Assembly (NCBI GenBank): GCA_036874045.1
Contig: CM072339.1
Location: 2,177,501-2,241,500, forward strand
Reading direction: 5' to 3'
Length of the DNA stretch: 64,000 bases
From: Cymodocea nodosa
Lineage: Eukaryota; Streptophyta; Magnoliopsida; Alismatales; Cymodoceaceae
Part shown: piece by piece, positions 12,626 to 25,727 of the stretch
Numbering within the stretch: the stretch's first letter is position 1
Layout of the letters: each line of letters starts with the position of its first letter
The notes under the pieces: generated by a model
Database searches by the model: none
What the model was told of the DNA's origin: nothing
What the model saw: only the letters and a program-made list of their open reading frames with translations
Program-made: the position numbers and the translations under genes

Positions 12626-13109
12626 TTTTTGTTTAAATAATCATAAATATTTTAAATAGTTAACAATTGTATTCAACATCATTGATCTTTTATTTATGAA
12701 TAACGAAATTGAAATCATTTTAAAAAATTCAACAAACCACTTTCTTTTCTTCAAGTTATAATGTTTGGATAACAACATTATAAATGTTTATCATAATTTT
12801 TTTAATAGTAATCATATATGAAAAAGTCAAATCAATTAATTTATGTAGTAGTTATTAATAAATTTAGTAATAATCACAAATGTTTTGAATAGGAATTATC
12901 CAAAAATTAATCATTCTATTTTATTATGAAGGAAATTTTTGAAAAAATCTATAAATTTGAAGATCTGTCTTTATTAATTTCCAAACGAATTTTCAACTCT
13001 CCCACGGTCGCTTATCTATAACTATATCATTTTCTGTGTAAAATATTATAACTTTTATATTTAGATCTTAGATGGAGCTGTTTCTAATATTTTTACGTGT
13101 AAATGTATC

Positions 13110-14245
13110 TTAACCTTTGTTTTGACTTTTCATGATTTATTTAATTCGATAATTCTTATGTTAATACCTATCTTAACAAGCAAAAGAGATGTTTTCATTT
13201 TTTATTTACATCACAAACAAGGAGATTGCTGGACAGATCGTCGGTCAAGCCGAAATGTAATCTCGAAAATCATACATTTTATAAAATAAAATTAATATAA
13301 TTATTTCTATCCTTTCTGTATAATCTATTTTATTAGTAGAATAGGACAGTCAATTAGTACAACGCACATGTTTTTGAAACCAACTGCAGGAGAATCCCAA
13401 TATCAATAGCTATTATTAATCAGAATAATTACAAATATTATATTTATCTATGTATAAGATGCCATATTAAGTTTGCATCAGAGATAAAAGAAAAGAAATG
13501 TTTATTGTATTCAGGATCAAGTCTTACATCATTTATAAAAAGTTGAAAAATAATTGCAATAAAATAACTATCATCTATCTAGCTATTCCTCAAAATCTCT
13601 CCCTTCTAAAATATTTCTCATTCTAATAGAATTAAAATAAGTAAAGACTCTATTTTTTATCATCTTTTCTTCCTTTTCTTGAAGTGCGTTCACACGTAAT
13701 TAAGGACTTAGGTGGCGGTTCCTTAACCTTACATTATATGTACAAGCACGATTAATTTAATTCTATTATTCTAAATAAATAGCCAATGCTACTTTTATAA
13801 ACATGAGCATTGAAAGAGGACACCTTATTTGTCTTTCTCAACAAGCAAAATAGATAAAGAGATGTTTTCATTTTATATTTATGTCACAAATATTGACATT
13901 ACTCGCAGCTCGTCGACCATGCGAAAATGTAATATTGGATAGCATGCATTTTATAAAGTAATTATTCTTATTACTTCAGTAAAACTTACTGGATTTGTGG
14001 GTATATGAGGACAATTAATTGGGTGCAGCGTAAATGTTTTACAAACCAAAATCAGAAGAATCCTCGTGTCGATTATTATTAATAATCAAAATAATTACAA
14101 ATATTATATTCATTTACGCAAAAGATGTTATATTAAGTTTACATCAAAGATAGAAGGAAAGAAATTTTTAATGTATTAAGGATGGAATCCATGAAATTTA
14201 GATAAATAATTGCAATTAAATATTTCCCATTTAACTTGTTTATGA
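13110..14245. repeat. Internal promoter duplication (copy B)
   Basis: The same two-part module found upstream of the first kinase gene, here about 13,110-13,625 and 13,735-14,245, with landmarks about 663 bp apart because of deletions. Its presence in both copies dates it before the gene duplication. Confidence 0.75.
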
Positions 14246-14544
14246 CAAGTGGGATACATTTTAAATATTTTTGCACCAGCTCAAATATTCAGAAATTGAA
14301 GTTTGCAAATTCAACCATTGGTAGCTTACATCAGTACGATAGATTATTTTGAAAACATCAACTTCATGGCCTTGTCAAACACCCCCTGAAACACAGTTTA
14401 TTTTCATATATTTCAATTTAATATATTTTTCATGGTATGGATGTGTATAAAATGGGATGCAAACCATTTCAGTCGGATTCAAATAGAGGTGAGGCACCTT
14501 CTGAAGATTTGTAGCTCATCCAATTGAGCGGTTGAAAGAAGGAA

Positions 14545-17500
14545 ATGGCTTCTTCTTTGATGTTTCTATTCTCTCTGGTGACAATCTCAACGTCCATTGT
14601 AGTTATTGTTCGTGGTCAGAAAGGTTTGTTGCATAATGTACATATCCTTTGCTAAATCATTACGTTCCTTGAACTTATGATGCTTTTCATCGTAGTATAT
14701 CATTTGAAGCAGATGATGTTCTTGGAAATGAACATAACTTTCTTAGATTTTACACTAACAATGTTTCGTCAAGTACCAGCTATAATTGTGTTATCTTGTA
14801 TCCACACTCGGTCGATTCTTGATTATTCTAGTTTTATTTTTCCTCCATGAAACGTTTGTATCCTCCTAATGGAAATTATTACCCATTTATCTTGTTAGAG
14901 TACTCTTACTCGTTGATACAAATGGATAGATGATGGACCCGATGGGATACAAAACATCCAAAAGATTTTAGTAATTAATTTTCAAATCCAATATATTTGA
15001 TCTCTCATGAAGTGATACTATTTGATTTGCAAAAGATTGTTGATATATTATGTTGAAATTACTAGTCCATGGAATCGATTACATGTAATTTCTATGAATG
15101 TAGAGTTTCTAAATATCGATTGTGGAAGGGGATACTCCTACATTGACCATGTCACGGGATTGAAGTACATCAGTGATTATGCGTACATAGATTCTGGTGT
15201 GGTTCACACGGTAAGTTTGACATATCGAAAAAACCAAGAGTACTCTCACGCTACGCACCTTAGGAGCTTTCCCAACGGTAAGAGAAACTGCTACACACTC
15301 AAACCAGTCCGCAAAGGAGGGTCGTATTTGGTGAGGGCCTACTTCCTCTACGGTAACTACGATGGCCTCAATCGCCTCCCCAAGTTTGAACTCCACCTCG
15401 GCGTCAACTTGTGGGAAACAATAACGATCAACGACGCATCGACCTACATTTCTTCTGAGATCTTGGCTTTTGCACCGACCAACACCATGTCACTTTGCCT
15501 CGTCAACACCGGAAATGGAACACCTTTTGTGTCGGCAATCGACGTGAGGCCTCTTCTGGACTCCATGTATGAATATGCTAATGCCTCTCAATCATTAGTT
15601 ACCTTTCGTCGATTGAACTTCGGTGGGGATTCCAGTAAAAGAGAAATCAGGTCAAACAACTACAACACCTATTCAAAAATTATATTTATATATATATTTT
15701 CTATTGATTGTATAAAGTTCACTTCCTGATCTTGTGGTATCAACTGCATGCCAATAGGTACAAGAACGATAGATACGATCGCTTGTGGAGGACTTACAAT
15801 CAAGATGATTGGAAAACACAAAATACAACTAGCTTTGTAAAACCAAATTCTTACAAGCAACCACAAGAAGTCATGGCAACTCAGTCCATACCAATGAATG
15901 GTCGTAAATTGGAATTCAAGCTAACTCTGGACATTGCATCTAAATACCATGTATTCGCGCACTTTGCGGAGTTACAATTGCTGTCAGAGAATCAGTCTAG
16001 GATTATTAGCATAACCTTCAATCGCAAATACCATGTTAAAATGAATGCTACAAACCTCAAGTACTTGAGAACATTCACTTTGTACACGGGAAAGCCAGTA
16101 AGTTCTGATGAGCTACATTGGTCTATAGCTAAGGCAAATGATTCGACATTGCCACCGATAATCAATGCAATGGAGGTCTACATCGTCAGAAAACTTGAAG
16201 TACAAGCTACTCATGATGGAGATGGTAAGGAATTAATTCCTCAAACGATAATATCCTATGAAGATTCATTCATTCCTTAAGAAGCTGCTCATGATGGAGA
16301 GGGTAAGAAATTAATTAAAGCATATATACTATCCTATGATGGTTCAATCATTCCTCAATAATACGTAAGTTAGAATTCTTTGATGTTCATAAGGCTGTCA
16401 TCAATCTGTTCTATTGATAAGTGCTATTTGAATTTATAGTCGAAGCCATGGTAGCCATCAAGACACATTACAAAGTGAAGAAAAATTGGATGGGTGATCC
16501 ATGTGCTCCTAAACGATTCACTTGGCATGGCCTAAATTGTAGTGACGAGTACTCCAAGAACCCAAGAATCATCTCCCTGTGAGTATCAAAATTGTGAATG
16601 CACATGGAAACGCAAAAGAAAAGAACGTTGGTTAATTTCATTAAGATCTTAATGCAGGACATTATCTTCTTGTGGGCTAACTGGTCGGATATCATCTTCA
16701 TTTGGGAAGCTGGACAAACTTCATTACTTGTGAGTATTTTTCTCTTAATCATTATTAAACATAGGTCTGTAAATGTTGGTTCAAAATTTCTTCCCAACTA
16801 TTTGCAAGAGAAAATCTATATATTTTTACCACATATAATATACAGCTTGAAATTATCATCTTATTTTTGTACTTTAGATTAAAATAATCATTACCAAATG
16901 TATCCCAAGTCTTTAATCATTGCTTGGCTCATTCATGATAGTCTAGCAAACCTAACAAAAGATAGATACATATGATAATTATGGGATTTAAGATATGAAA
17001 TTATATCAATGTCATGCATTGGCTGATTTTCCATCATCCTAAATATTAGATTGTGTCCATAATTTGCCTACGATTAATGTTATTTAGTGAAGATGATTAA
17101 TTATGAGTAGCATCTTTGTATAGAAAAGTTCAATCCATGTGTGCGGTTCAATTCATTGATCTATTACTTGGCTTTGGAAATACCTTTAGAATGATTGAAA
17201 TTTTACTTGGTTAATACTTTTTCACAAATAAAATATTTTCAAATACATATTTTCTAATTTTTTGTAAAGTAGTGATCAATTTTTTGCTTATTTTGTTCTA
17301 AAAAATCTACTTATAGAGTTGTAGAATAAGGAATTTTGTAAAATAATGACATGAATTAGTTTCAATCGAGGATTTTGTATGAACTAGCAAGTCCAATCGA
17401 TTTTAATTGGTTGGTCTATATCTTTTTTTTAGATAAAAATCAAATAATTTGTCAACTGTAAAATAAAAAGACATTCACTATACGTGTTGACCATTTATTA

Positions 17501-19758
17501 CAGGGACTTATCAAACAATAGTTTAATGGGTGTAATTCCAGAAATCTTGGGGGCTCTACCATACCTTAGACACTTGTAAGTACCAATTTATAAGTAGTAG
17601 TAAACATGTTATATGGTTTCGTTGCTTTCTCATTATATATAGCAATTTTTTCAGGAATCTAACAAACAATAATCTTAGTGGACCAATCCCCAAGTCTATT
17701 TCCATGAAGGTGGAAGCAAAGATTCTAATTCTGAAGTAAGCTTTTTTCTTAAAGGAGAGCTTTCATTCAAAAGACACATCAAAATTCTAGCTATCATTTA
17801 TATGTTTTTGGGGCTTATGTACTTATTTGTATTTCAATTTAGGGTTGAAGGAAACCCCTTAATGAATGGTCCTAACACCAATCTATATAATGATGATTCA
17901 AAACCTAATAATCTTCCATTGATTCTTGGGGCAACTATTGGAGGTGTGGTAGCATTGCTTGTTGCAGGTTTAGTCATTTGGTGGATATACATAAATTGTA
18001 TAAGAGGTACATTTCCATCTTAGATGTTAAATTGGAGAGTAGAGATCAGATTCATAGATAACATCAATTTATGGGTAACTATAGTAGCTGTTGGTGATGG
18101 AACTTTGGATTCTTGCAGTAGACCATCAAGTACCAACTCAAATAAAAGATCATCAAGAAAATGCGACTAGTGCTAATGAAGGCCAAGCAACCACCATATC
18201 ATTCCATTTGAATAAGAAATACTACACATATAGTGAGCTTGAAATAATAACCAACAACTTCAAGCATCCAATTGGAGAGGGAGGATTTGGCAAGGTGTAC
18301 AAAGGAAGATTTATAGATGACACCCCCGTGGCTGTTAAGATGATTTTGAAGACATCACCTCAAGCATCAAAACAATTCAAAAGAGAGGTAATGCTTTTTT
18401 GCATGCTGAAAAATATATGCTTCAAGAAAAGTTCCTTTAAATTTTCTATTTAGGTCGATTACCAGCTATTAAATTTTACATAATAGGCTTCCTTTTAGAC
18501 AATCACCAAACTATATATATATATATATAGTTGGATATATATCTGATAACATTTGAGAATAATTTTTCCTTGTATTCAGGCGAACGTTTTGACAAGGATT
18601 CATCATAAAAACTTGGTATCCCTTGTTGGATATTGTTATGAAGATGGTTACATGGGACTTGTCTATGAGCACATGGCACGAGGCAGCCTTGCAGATAATC
18701 TCAAAGGTATGTCATGACTTGAACATCTATCTAAAACAATTTCGATGCCATGTCTTTTGTTTCTCTAAAAATAATCCTATACTTTAAATATCAAAAAAGA
18801 AAACAAATCCACTAGTAGTAGGTTATTTGAACAGGTATTGGTAGCAAAAGGAGTACTTTATCTTGGAGAGAGCGTCTTCACATATCAACGCAAGCAGCTC
18901 AAGGTGCATCAAACCACACCATACATGGGATTTCAACTTTTGAAATTTTCATGCTCCAATTTTTTATGCTACACTAACCATGTGATAACTAATATATTTG
19001 TAGGATTTCACTATCTACATGAAGGATGCCAACCGAGTATAGTCCATGGAGACGTAAAGACAAGCAACATCCTTTTGAGTGAGAACATGGAGGTCAAGAT
19101 TGGAGACTTTGGGTTGTCAAGGATCTTTGAAGGTGATAAGTTCTCTCAAGTGATAACCATTGCAGGCACACTAGGGTATATTGACCCAGAGTAAGTGTTT
19201 GCTTCCCAAGCACAACCATCATTGAACCTAGAATTACCATATATGATACCACAAAACATAGTAGTTGAACTACATTCTTTTTTAGCATAACTAATAGACA
19301 TAACTTCCTTACTCTATTTGAGAATGAACACCACTGTTTCATGTAGGTATTACAAAACAGGAATTTTAAATACGAGAAATGACATATACAGCTTTGGTAT
19401 TGTTCTACTAGAGTTGATTACTGGACAATCTGCCATAAATAACTCAAGAGAAGGAAATTTACTTGATTGGGTAAAGTCAAGGCTTGAGACAGTAAAGTTA
19501 GAAGATATAGTAGATGACAAGCTTCAAGAGTACGATCCAGATTCAGTTTGGAAGGTTATAGACATAGCATTGTCATGCACTACTACTAGTGAGGGGAGGC
19601 CAACCATGATGGAAGTGATGTTGAAGTTAAAGGAATGTATGGAACTTAAGAATGCTCAAGGAGAAAGGAGTCAATTCTCAAGCCGATCAAACTTAGATAT
19701 TTCATATGAGACGTATCCTACAGAGACAAGCCAATTTTTCAATCCAAAAGCACGATAG
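14545..19758 (+). CDS. Malectin-like LRR receptor-like kinase (LRR-I type), copy B
   Basis: Tandem paralogue of the gene at 2,345-7,640, predicted 894 residues. Exons: 14545-14623, 15104-15650, 15758-16224, 16440-16578, 16658-16729, 17504-17575, 17655-17735, 17843-18006, 18119-18387, 18580-18706, 18835-18903, 19004-19190, 19347-19758. All splice sites are GT-AG and the frame stays open. Signal peptide, malectin-like domain, GDPC motif and the first LRR are almost identical to copy A; the later LRRs, membrane segment and kinase have diverged. Kinase landmarks: IGEGGFGKVYKG, Lys614, Glu630, HGD loop with Asp712 and Asn717, DFG at 730-732. It keeps the full-length loop before HGD that copy A has shortened, so it looks the more conventional kinase. 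The activation segment reads GTLGYIDPE where GTPGYIDPE (as in copy A) is usual. It may sense cell-wall or microbe-derived ligands, as some relatives do; that is inference. Confidence 0.92.
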
Positions 19759-20265
19759 ACGTACACGATTGCTTTCCAGTTGCACTTTTTTAGAGCAAGT
19801 CCTTATATCTGAATTTTTTCTTTATATATATGTGTGTTTCCAGTTGCACTTTTATAGAAAGTCCTTATATTTGAATTTTTTCTTTATGTGTGTGTGCGTG
19901 TGCGTGTGTGTGTGTGGCAAATAATCAAGCAAATAAATTTTCCATTGTGGACGTCATGATTTCCACAAACAAAAATCAAGTATTTGCCTCTGTGAGATTT
20001 ATAAAACATTACCATCAGTGGTTAGTAGTTTTACTAAAAGATATTAATATTAAGATAAGAGAAATCTCTTTCGTCTTAGATATTCTGTCCCTCATCTTTA
20101 GATATAGACAACGGTCATTCATGGAGAAGATCTTTCATTTGAATTATTGTTGTTTAACTAATTCGACAAAGGATAGACAAGTAAAAAAAGTGACGGAAAG
20201 ATGAAGGAATCATTTGTCTCATCTTTCACTAGAAAAACGAAGCACACCTAAAACAAGGAATTATC
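19759..20265. other. 3' flank of copy B kinase gene with TG microsatellite
   Basis: Shared with the 3' flank of copy A. A phrase ending in TTGCACTTTT-ATAG-A-AGTCCTTATAT occurs twice (near 19,780 and 19,843), a local duplication absent from copy A. A TG/CG-type dinucleotide run lies at about 19,887-19,917. Confidence 0.6.
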
Positions 20266-20626
20266 TGATGTAGGACATGAGGAAGATGTTGGAAATGAGG
20301 AGCGTGTTGAAAGAAACAAAGAGGGACCATGGGAAGAGTAAGCAGTGTGGCAAGTAATGGCTGGTCTTTATGAGTTCAAACATTAATTGCCCAATTTTGG
20401 TCTTTAAAAGAAAGGAAGGAATGTAGAGGAAACACAACTTTCATTTTGAATATTACAACCAATCTAGCAATCACTTGGTGGAATCCAATTCCTTGTTTGG
20501 TGGGTTTCAAGTCCAATGCTTCCATCCAGACTTCACTACTTTGAGTTCGAAAACTCCAACCTCAGAATCTCCATATCATCACTCCAGAAAATTCGTGTCA
20601 TTAGCCTCATCATCACTTTAGCTACA
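20266..20626 (+). mobile_element. LTR of a Reina-like Ty3/gypsy fossil
   Basis: About 361 bp, beginning TGATGTAGGACATGAGG and ending in CA, directly followed after four bases by TTGGTATCAAAGCC, a primer-binding site of the initiator-tRNA type. The short LTR fits the Reina lineage. It inserted into copy B of the kinase duplication, so it is younger than that duplication. Confidence 0.7.
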
Positions 20627-21760
20627 CTAGTTGGTATCAAAGCCAAGTTGTCGAGATTCCTTATATTGAACCTAGTCACCTGAGTTGAGTTCAACGAACT
20701 TTGCACCACATTATTACTAGTCAACCATCTTTAGGTTTGACGAACCCCATCATGGTGACAACCATTGCAGAGCATCTGACAGTCTTGCTAGTCTTTGCCA
20801 GCTTCCTCCTTACCACGGCCATCAAACTCATCAATAATTGAGTCTTCAAGTGAGGAAGAACCTAACTTTTGCTCTCAACACAAGCGTCATCCACGACAAA
20901 TGTGATACAAGGAAGAGTTTGACTCAAATGAATTCAAACTAAGGATGATCTACCATCCATCAATAGTCAACTACACATCGAGAATTTCCTCAAGTAACTA
21001 ACCAAAGTGGAACATTTATTCGATTATATGGATATTTTTGAACATCATAAGGTAAAGTTGATAGCATACCGTCTCAAGGGTTGCGCTTCAACATGGTGGA
21101 ATCAAGTGCTCATAAATCAAGCATGCCAATAAAAATAGCTAATATGTATGTGGGCTAAGATGAAGAAATTACTACGGGCTTGTTTCTTACCAACCGATTA
21201 TAAGCAAATACACTTCTCCTAATACCAATAGTGCCAATAAGGCACCCATTCTGTGTTGAATTACACTTAGGAATTCTATCACCTAGCTTCTCATAATAAC
21301 TTGAATGAGACGGAGTCACAATAGATTTCACACTATTTGGGTGGATTAAAACTTGTCATTCAAACTCGAATTTCTTTACATACCACACACTAGTTGTCAC
21401 CATCAATCTCACAAAAAAGATTGACCACCAACTTGCAAGAGGTAACCATATGACACTAAATGTTCCTAGTGAAGGTTTGCCAAAGGTGAGCATGAAGTCC
21501 AATGGTAACTAATGAGCAAACCAATAAGACGTGGATTTAGCAACCCCACATCTGAATTCCAATCCATATGCCAAACCCATACCTGCCAAGTGCTATTATT
21601 ACTAACAACATGAACACAAGTCCAACCATTGCCTGAAGAGAGGCCTTGTGTAGTTTGCAACCAAGGTCAACAAGTCCTCACCACAAGAGGAGCCCAAGCA
21701 ATCGACAAAGAAAAGGATATTCAAAGTAAATGGGTAGAAACAGTGTTATGTCTTGGTTAG
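20627..21760 (+). mobile_element. Internal remains of the Reina-like element (PBS and gag)
   Basis: The primer-binding site at about 20,631-20,644 is followed by gag-related sequence of the plant chromovirus type, best seen near 21,060-21,400 (phrases like RLKGCA-TWWNQ and a WAKMKKLL block). It is broken in many places and incomplete; no protease, reverse transcriptase or second LTR was recognised. It is a fossil. Confidence 0.65.
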
Positions 21761-22400
21761 TGATCGCATCACCTGTATTTATGTGTTCTTAAATTTGCAA
21801 TTCAAAATATTGATCTTTTCCATTATAAATCAAAACATGACTTAAAAGAAATTGCATGTTAATGTGTAATGTTTGTGTTTGTATTTCCATTTATGTTTAC
21901 GTTTGTAATAAAAAAAATGGTCATTTGTATTTAACTATAAATAGTAAATTTAGAAGTTAATCACTTTAACTTTTTTTATATACCATCCCAAGTTTTGATT
22001 TGATGTTAACAATTTGAATTTCATTCTTATAGTTTAAGACTTGACCTGATTTCATTACATCTATTTGTAAGGTTTGTGCAAACATTATGAAATACTTTGT
22101 ATAGTTTAACTTAACGAATGTCCTTTTTAGGCCAGTGAGTTTAAAACTCTTAGTTAAATTATAGTCTAACAACTATCAATTAACTAAAAGTACTTATTGA
22201 AATACATTATTAATAATTATTACTTTTTATGAGATCGACCTGTATTTATCATTATCTTCAATGAGACAGTAAATTAAAAAATCAAATACACAAGTTTAAA
22301 CATAATTTTTAGCGTCATTGTCGGAGAATAATAGTGTCATAAATATTTAAATATTTCAGTAAAATAATATTAAGAAAAATGTATTCTTACCAAAACATGC
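21761..22400. other. AT-rich junction between two retroelement fossils
   Basis: No LTR end, coding domain or repeat is recognised. It could hold decayed 5' parts of the following Athila-like element. Confidence 0.4.
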
Positions 22401-25400
22401 AAACCAATATATAGACTTTGTGCTGTGATTATTGCAAAGTCATAAGACAATTTAGATTATTGACTTTGGTATGAAATTAATGAACTCACATATTATAGGA
22501 TAAAATGTTCAAAGTATAATGGAAGTGGGCATATTGATAAAGAATGTTTAATTATAGAGAACAATACCTTAACTTATAAACCAGTGAATGCAATTTATTA
22601 GGAAGAAAAACAATACAATTGGAATTATGCTGAAAAACAAGAAATGTTATTAGAAGAAACATTAAATGCTGTTAATGAAATGATAGAAAACTTTAATGAT
22701 GGGTCTCAATATGATAATGCAAAATCAATAGAAATTTCAAAATATAATTACTAAAGGATGCAAACAAACAATAAAAATTTTGTCAAAATATAACGAGTAT
22801 TTTCCAGAAACTGAAAATAACAAAGGAAACCATACAAAGAAAATGATAGAACAACTTTCAATGCAAATGGATGAACTCATTAAAATATTTCAAGAAGAAG
22901 AGATTAAAATGGATTCAACTGAAATTGATATAAGTTCAATCCAAAATAATAATCTAAAGAATGACAGATATAGAGATAAAAGAAGTTAACGTAACTCTAA
23001 TATCTAGAAAAGACATGCAGTTGCCTTCTTTAAAAGAGAATGAACTTAAAAAAGATAATAATGATAACCACAACGAAATTTTAGCCGAGAAAAATCAAGA
23101 ATCTGAGAATAAAAATCAAGAGCAAAATGAGGAAACACAAAAAGAAAATTATTTCACACAATCCACCATAGCAACTCAAGCTCCATTTCCTAACAGACTT
23201 AAAGATGAAAAATTTGGATAAAGAAAATAATTGAAAGTTCAAGTGAATATACCTTAATTGGACCTATTATAAGAGATGACATCATATGCAAAATTTCTTA
23301 AAGATTAATGCACTAAGAAAAGAATTAGATAGAATCCAAACTAAGTATTTTTAGCCAATCAAAGTAGTTTTCTATTCTCCAATCAAATTCTCGAAAAACT
23401 AAAAAATCCTGATATTCCAACTATTGCCTGCACTATAGGGAAAACTTATTTAAATAAAATTTTAATAGATTTAAGAGTTGGAATCAATGTTATACCTAAT
23501 AATATCTTTAATTTATTAGATTTGAAAGGACTAATGTTTACTAAAATAATAATTCAGTTGACAGATAAAAGTATTAGACATCTAAAATGCAAAATAAAAG
23601 ATGCACTAATTAAGAGTGATAACTTTATTTATCCAATAGATTTTGTTATTTTAGACAATCAATAAACCATCTATAATAAAAAGGAGATAACTTTGAAATT
23701 AGGAAGACCATTTTTGACTACTTCAGGTGTTATAATAAATTACAGAAGTGGAAATGGTTTATGAAATAAATGCTTAAAGATAAACTTATTTGAAATTAAA
23801 GAACCTAATGATGATGAAAAAGACGAAATCCCTATTCAATCAATTAATTTTGTTGAAGATGAAATAGATGTATTAGATGATGTTATTTAAGAAGAAATGA
23901 ATCATTACTTAGAAATAGAAAGATTTAATAAATTGTAAGAAGAAAAAGAGACTTTTAATTATACAAACTTAAATGTGACACTATTAGAAACTAAGCATTT
24001 GATTTAGATGGAGAAAAATTGGAATTAAAACCTTTGCCTACATTATAAATTTTTAAAGAAAAATAGAAGATGTCCTATCATAATATCATTGATTTGAATG
24101 AAATCCAAAAGAATGAATTAATTGAGATGTTAAGAAATCAAAAGAAAGCTATAAGATGGACAATGACTGATACTAAAGGTTTAGATCCTAATTTTTTAGA
24201 AGAAGATATTATGCCTACTAGAATACCAAAAAGAATATTAAACCCAAATTTGAAAGAGGTGATTAGGAAAGATATTATTAAATAGCTAGACAATGATATA
24301 ATATACACCATCTCCAATAGTCCATAGGTAATTCCTATTCATGTAATGTCAAAAAAATCAAGAGTTACAATAATAAAAAATAATAATCAATAATTAATTT
24401 CATTAATAATTCAATCAAGTTGAAGAGTTTGTATAGATTATAGAAAATTGAACTCTACTACTAGGAAATATCATTTTCTTTTGTATTTTAAAGATCAGAT
24501 GCTTGAAAAACTAATTAGGTAGGAATATTTTTATTTCTTAGATAAATATTCAGACTATAATCAAATACCTATAACTTTAGAAGAACAAGAAAAAACTACA
24601 TTTACTTGCCTTAATGGAATATTTGCCTTCAAAAGAATGTCATTTAGACTCTATAATGCTCCTACTACATTTCAAAGGTGTATGTTAGGAATCTTTACAA
24701 GTATGACTAATAACTTCTTGGAAATGTTTATAGATGATTTTATAGTTTATGAAACTTCTTTCAAACATGGTTACATAATTTAACAAATATGTATAAAGAA
24801 AAATTTAGTTCTAAATTAAGAAAAATATCATTTTATGGTTAAAACGTGAATGATATTAGGTCATTGTTTCAGCTAAAGGTTTAGAAGTTGATAAAGCTAA
24901 AGTAAAAATAATATCTAATCTTCTTGAACCTAAAATAGTAAAGGATGTGAGAACATCTTTAGGACATGTAGAAATTTGTGAAAGATTTATACAATACTTC
25001 AACAAGATAGCTAAATCTTTAACAAATTTATTGAAAAATATCTCTTTTAACTTTGATAAGAATTGTAGAGAAGTATTTTATAAATTGAAAACAAACATAG
25101 TAACCACTCCTATTGTTCAAGCACCAAATTGAAAGTATCTATTTGAACTAATGTGTGATACATCAAATAATGTCATACGTGCAGTATTAGGATAATGAAT
25201 AGATAAATTGCCTAAAGTAAATCATTATACTACCAAAACTCTAAATGAAGCTCAAATCAATTATACAACAACAAAAAAAGAATTACTAGCTATAGTCTTT
25301 GCTTTAAAAAATTTAGATCATATTTATTAGAGCAAAAGTTGTAATTTTTATAGATCATGTTGCACTTAAGTATCTGTTAGCAAAAAAAGACTCGAAGCCT

Positions 25401-25727
25401 AGATTAATTAAGTGGATTCTATTACTACAAGAATTTGATTTAGAAATTAAAAATAAAAAAGGTTACAAAAATATTGTAGCTGATCATCTTTTAAAATTAC
25501 AAAAAGGAAACACACAACCATAGATTAATTCCCAAATGAATAGATAATGATAGTAAATGCAACACCTTGATATGTAAATATAGTAAATTATTTAGTAACT
25601 TAACTTACACCATGAGAATGGACTAAACAAGAAAAAAAACCTTCTTATCTAAAGTGAAATACTATTTCTAAGATTATCATTATCTTTTTAAGAAATGTCC
25701 TAATTTAATAATTAAAAAGTACATTCT

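Larger units (their letters stand above)
12630..20265 (+). repeat. Segmental duplication, copy B (receptor kinase unit)
   Basis: Second copy of the ~8 kb unit at 280-8,229, in direct orientation. Its right end falls immediately before the LTR that begins at 20,266; copy A continues there with different sequence. The near-identical central tract is about 14,440-17,240. Confidence 0.95.

Noticed and set aside
2345-19758. Calling one of the two kinase genes a pseudogene
   Set aside because: With GT-AG splicing both give one uninterrupted frame and keep the kinase lysine, glutamate, catalytic aspartate and DFG.
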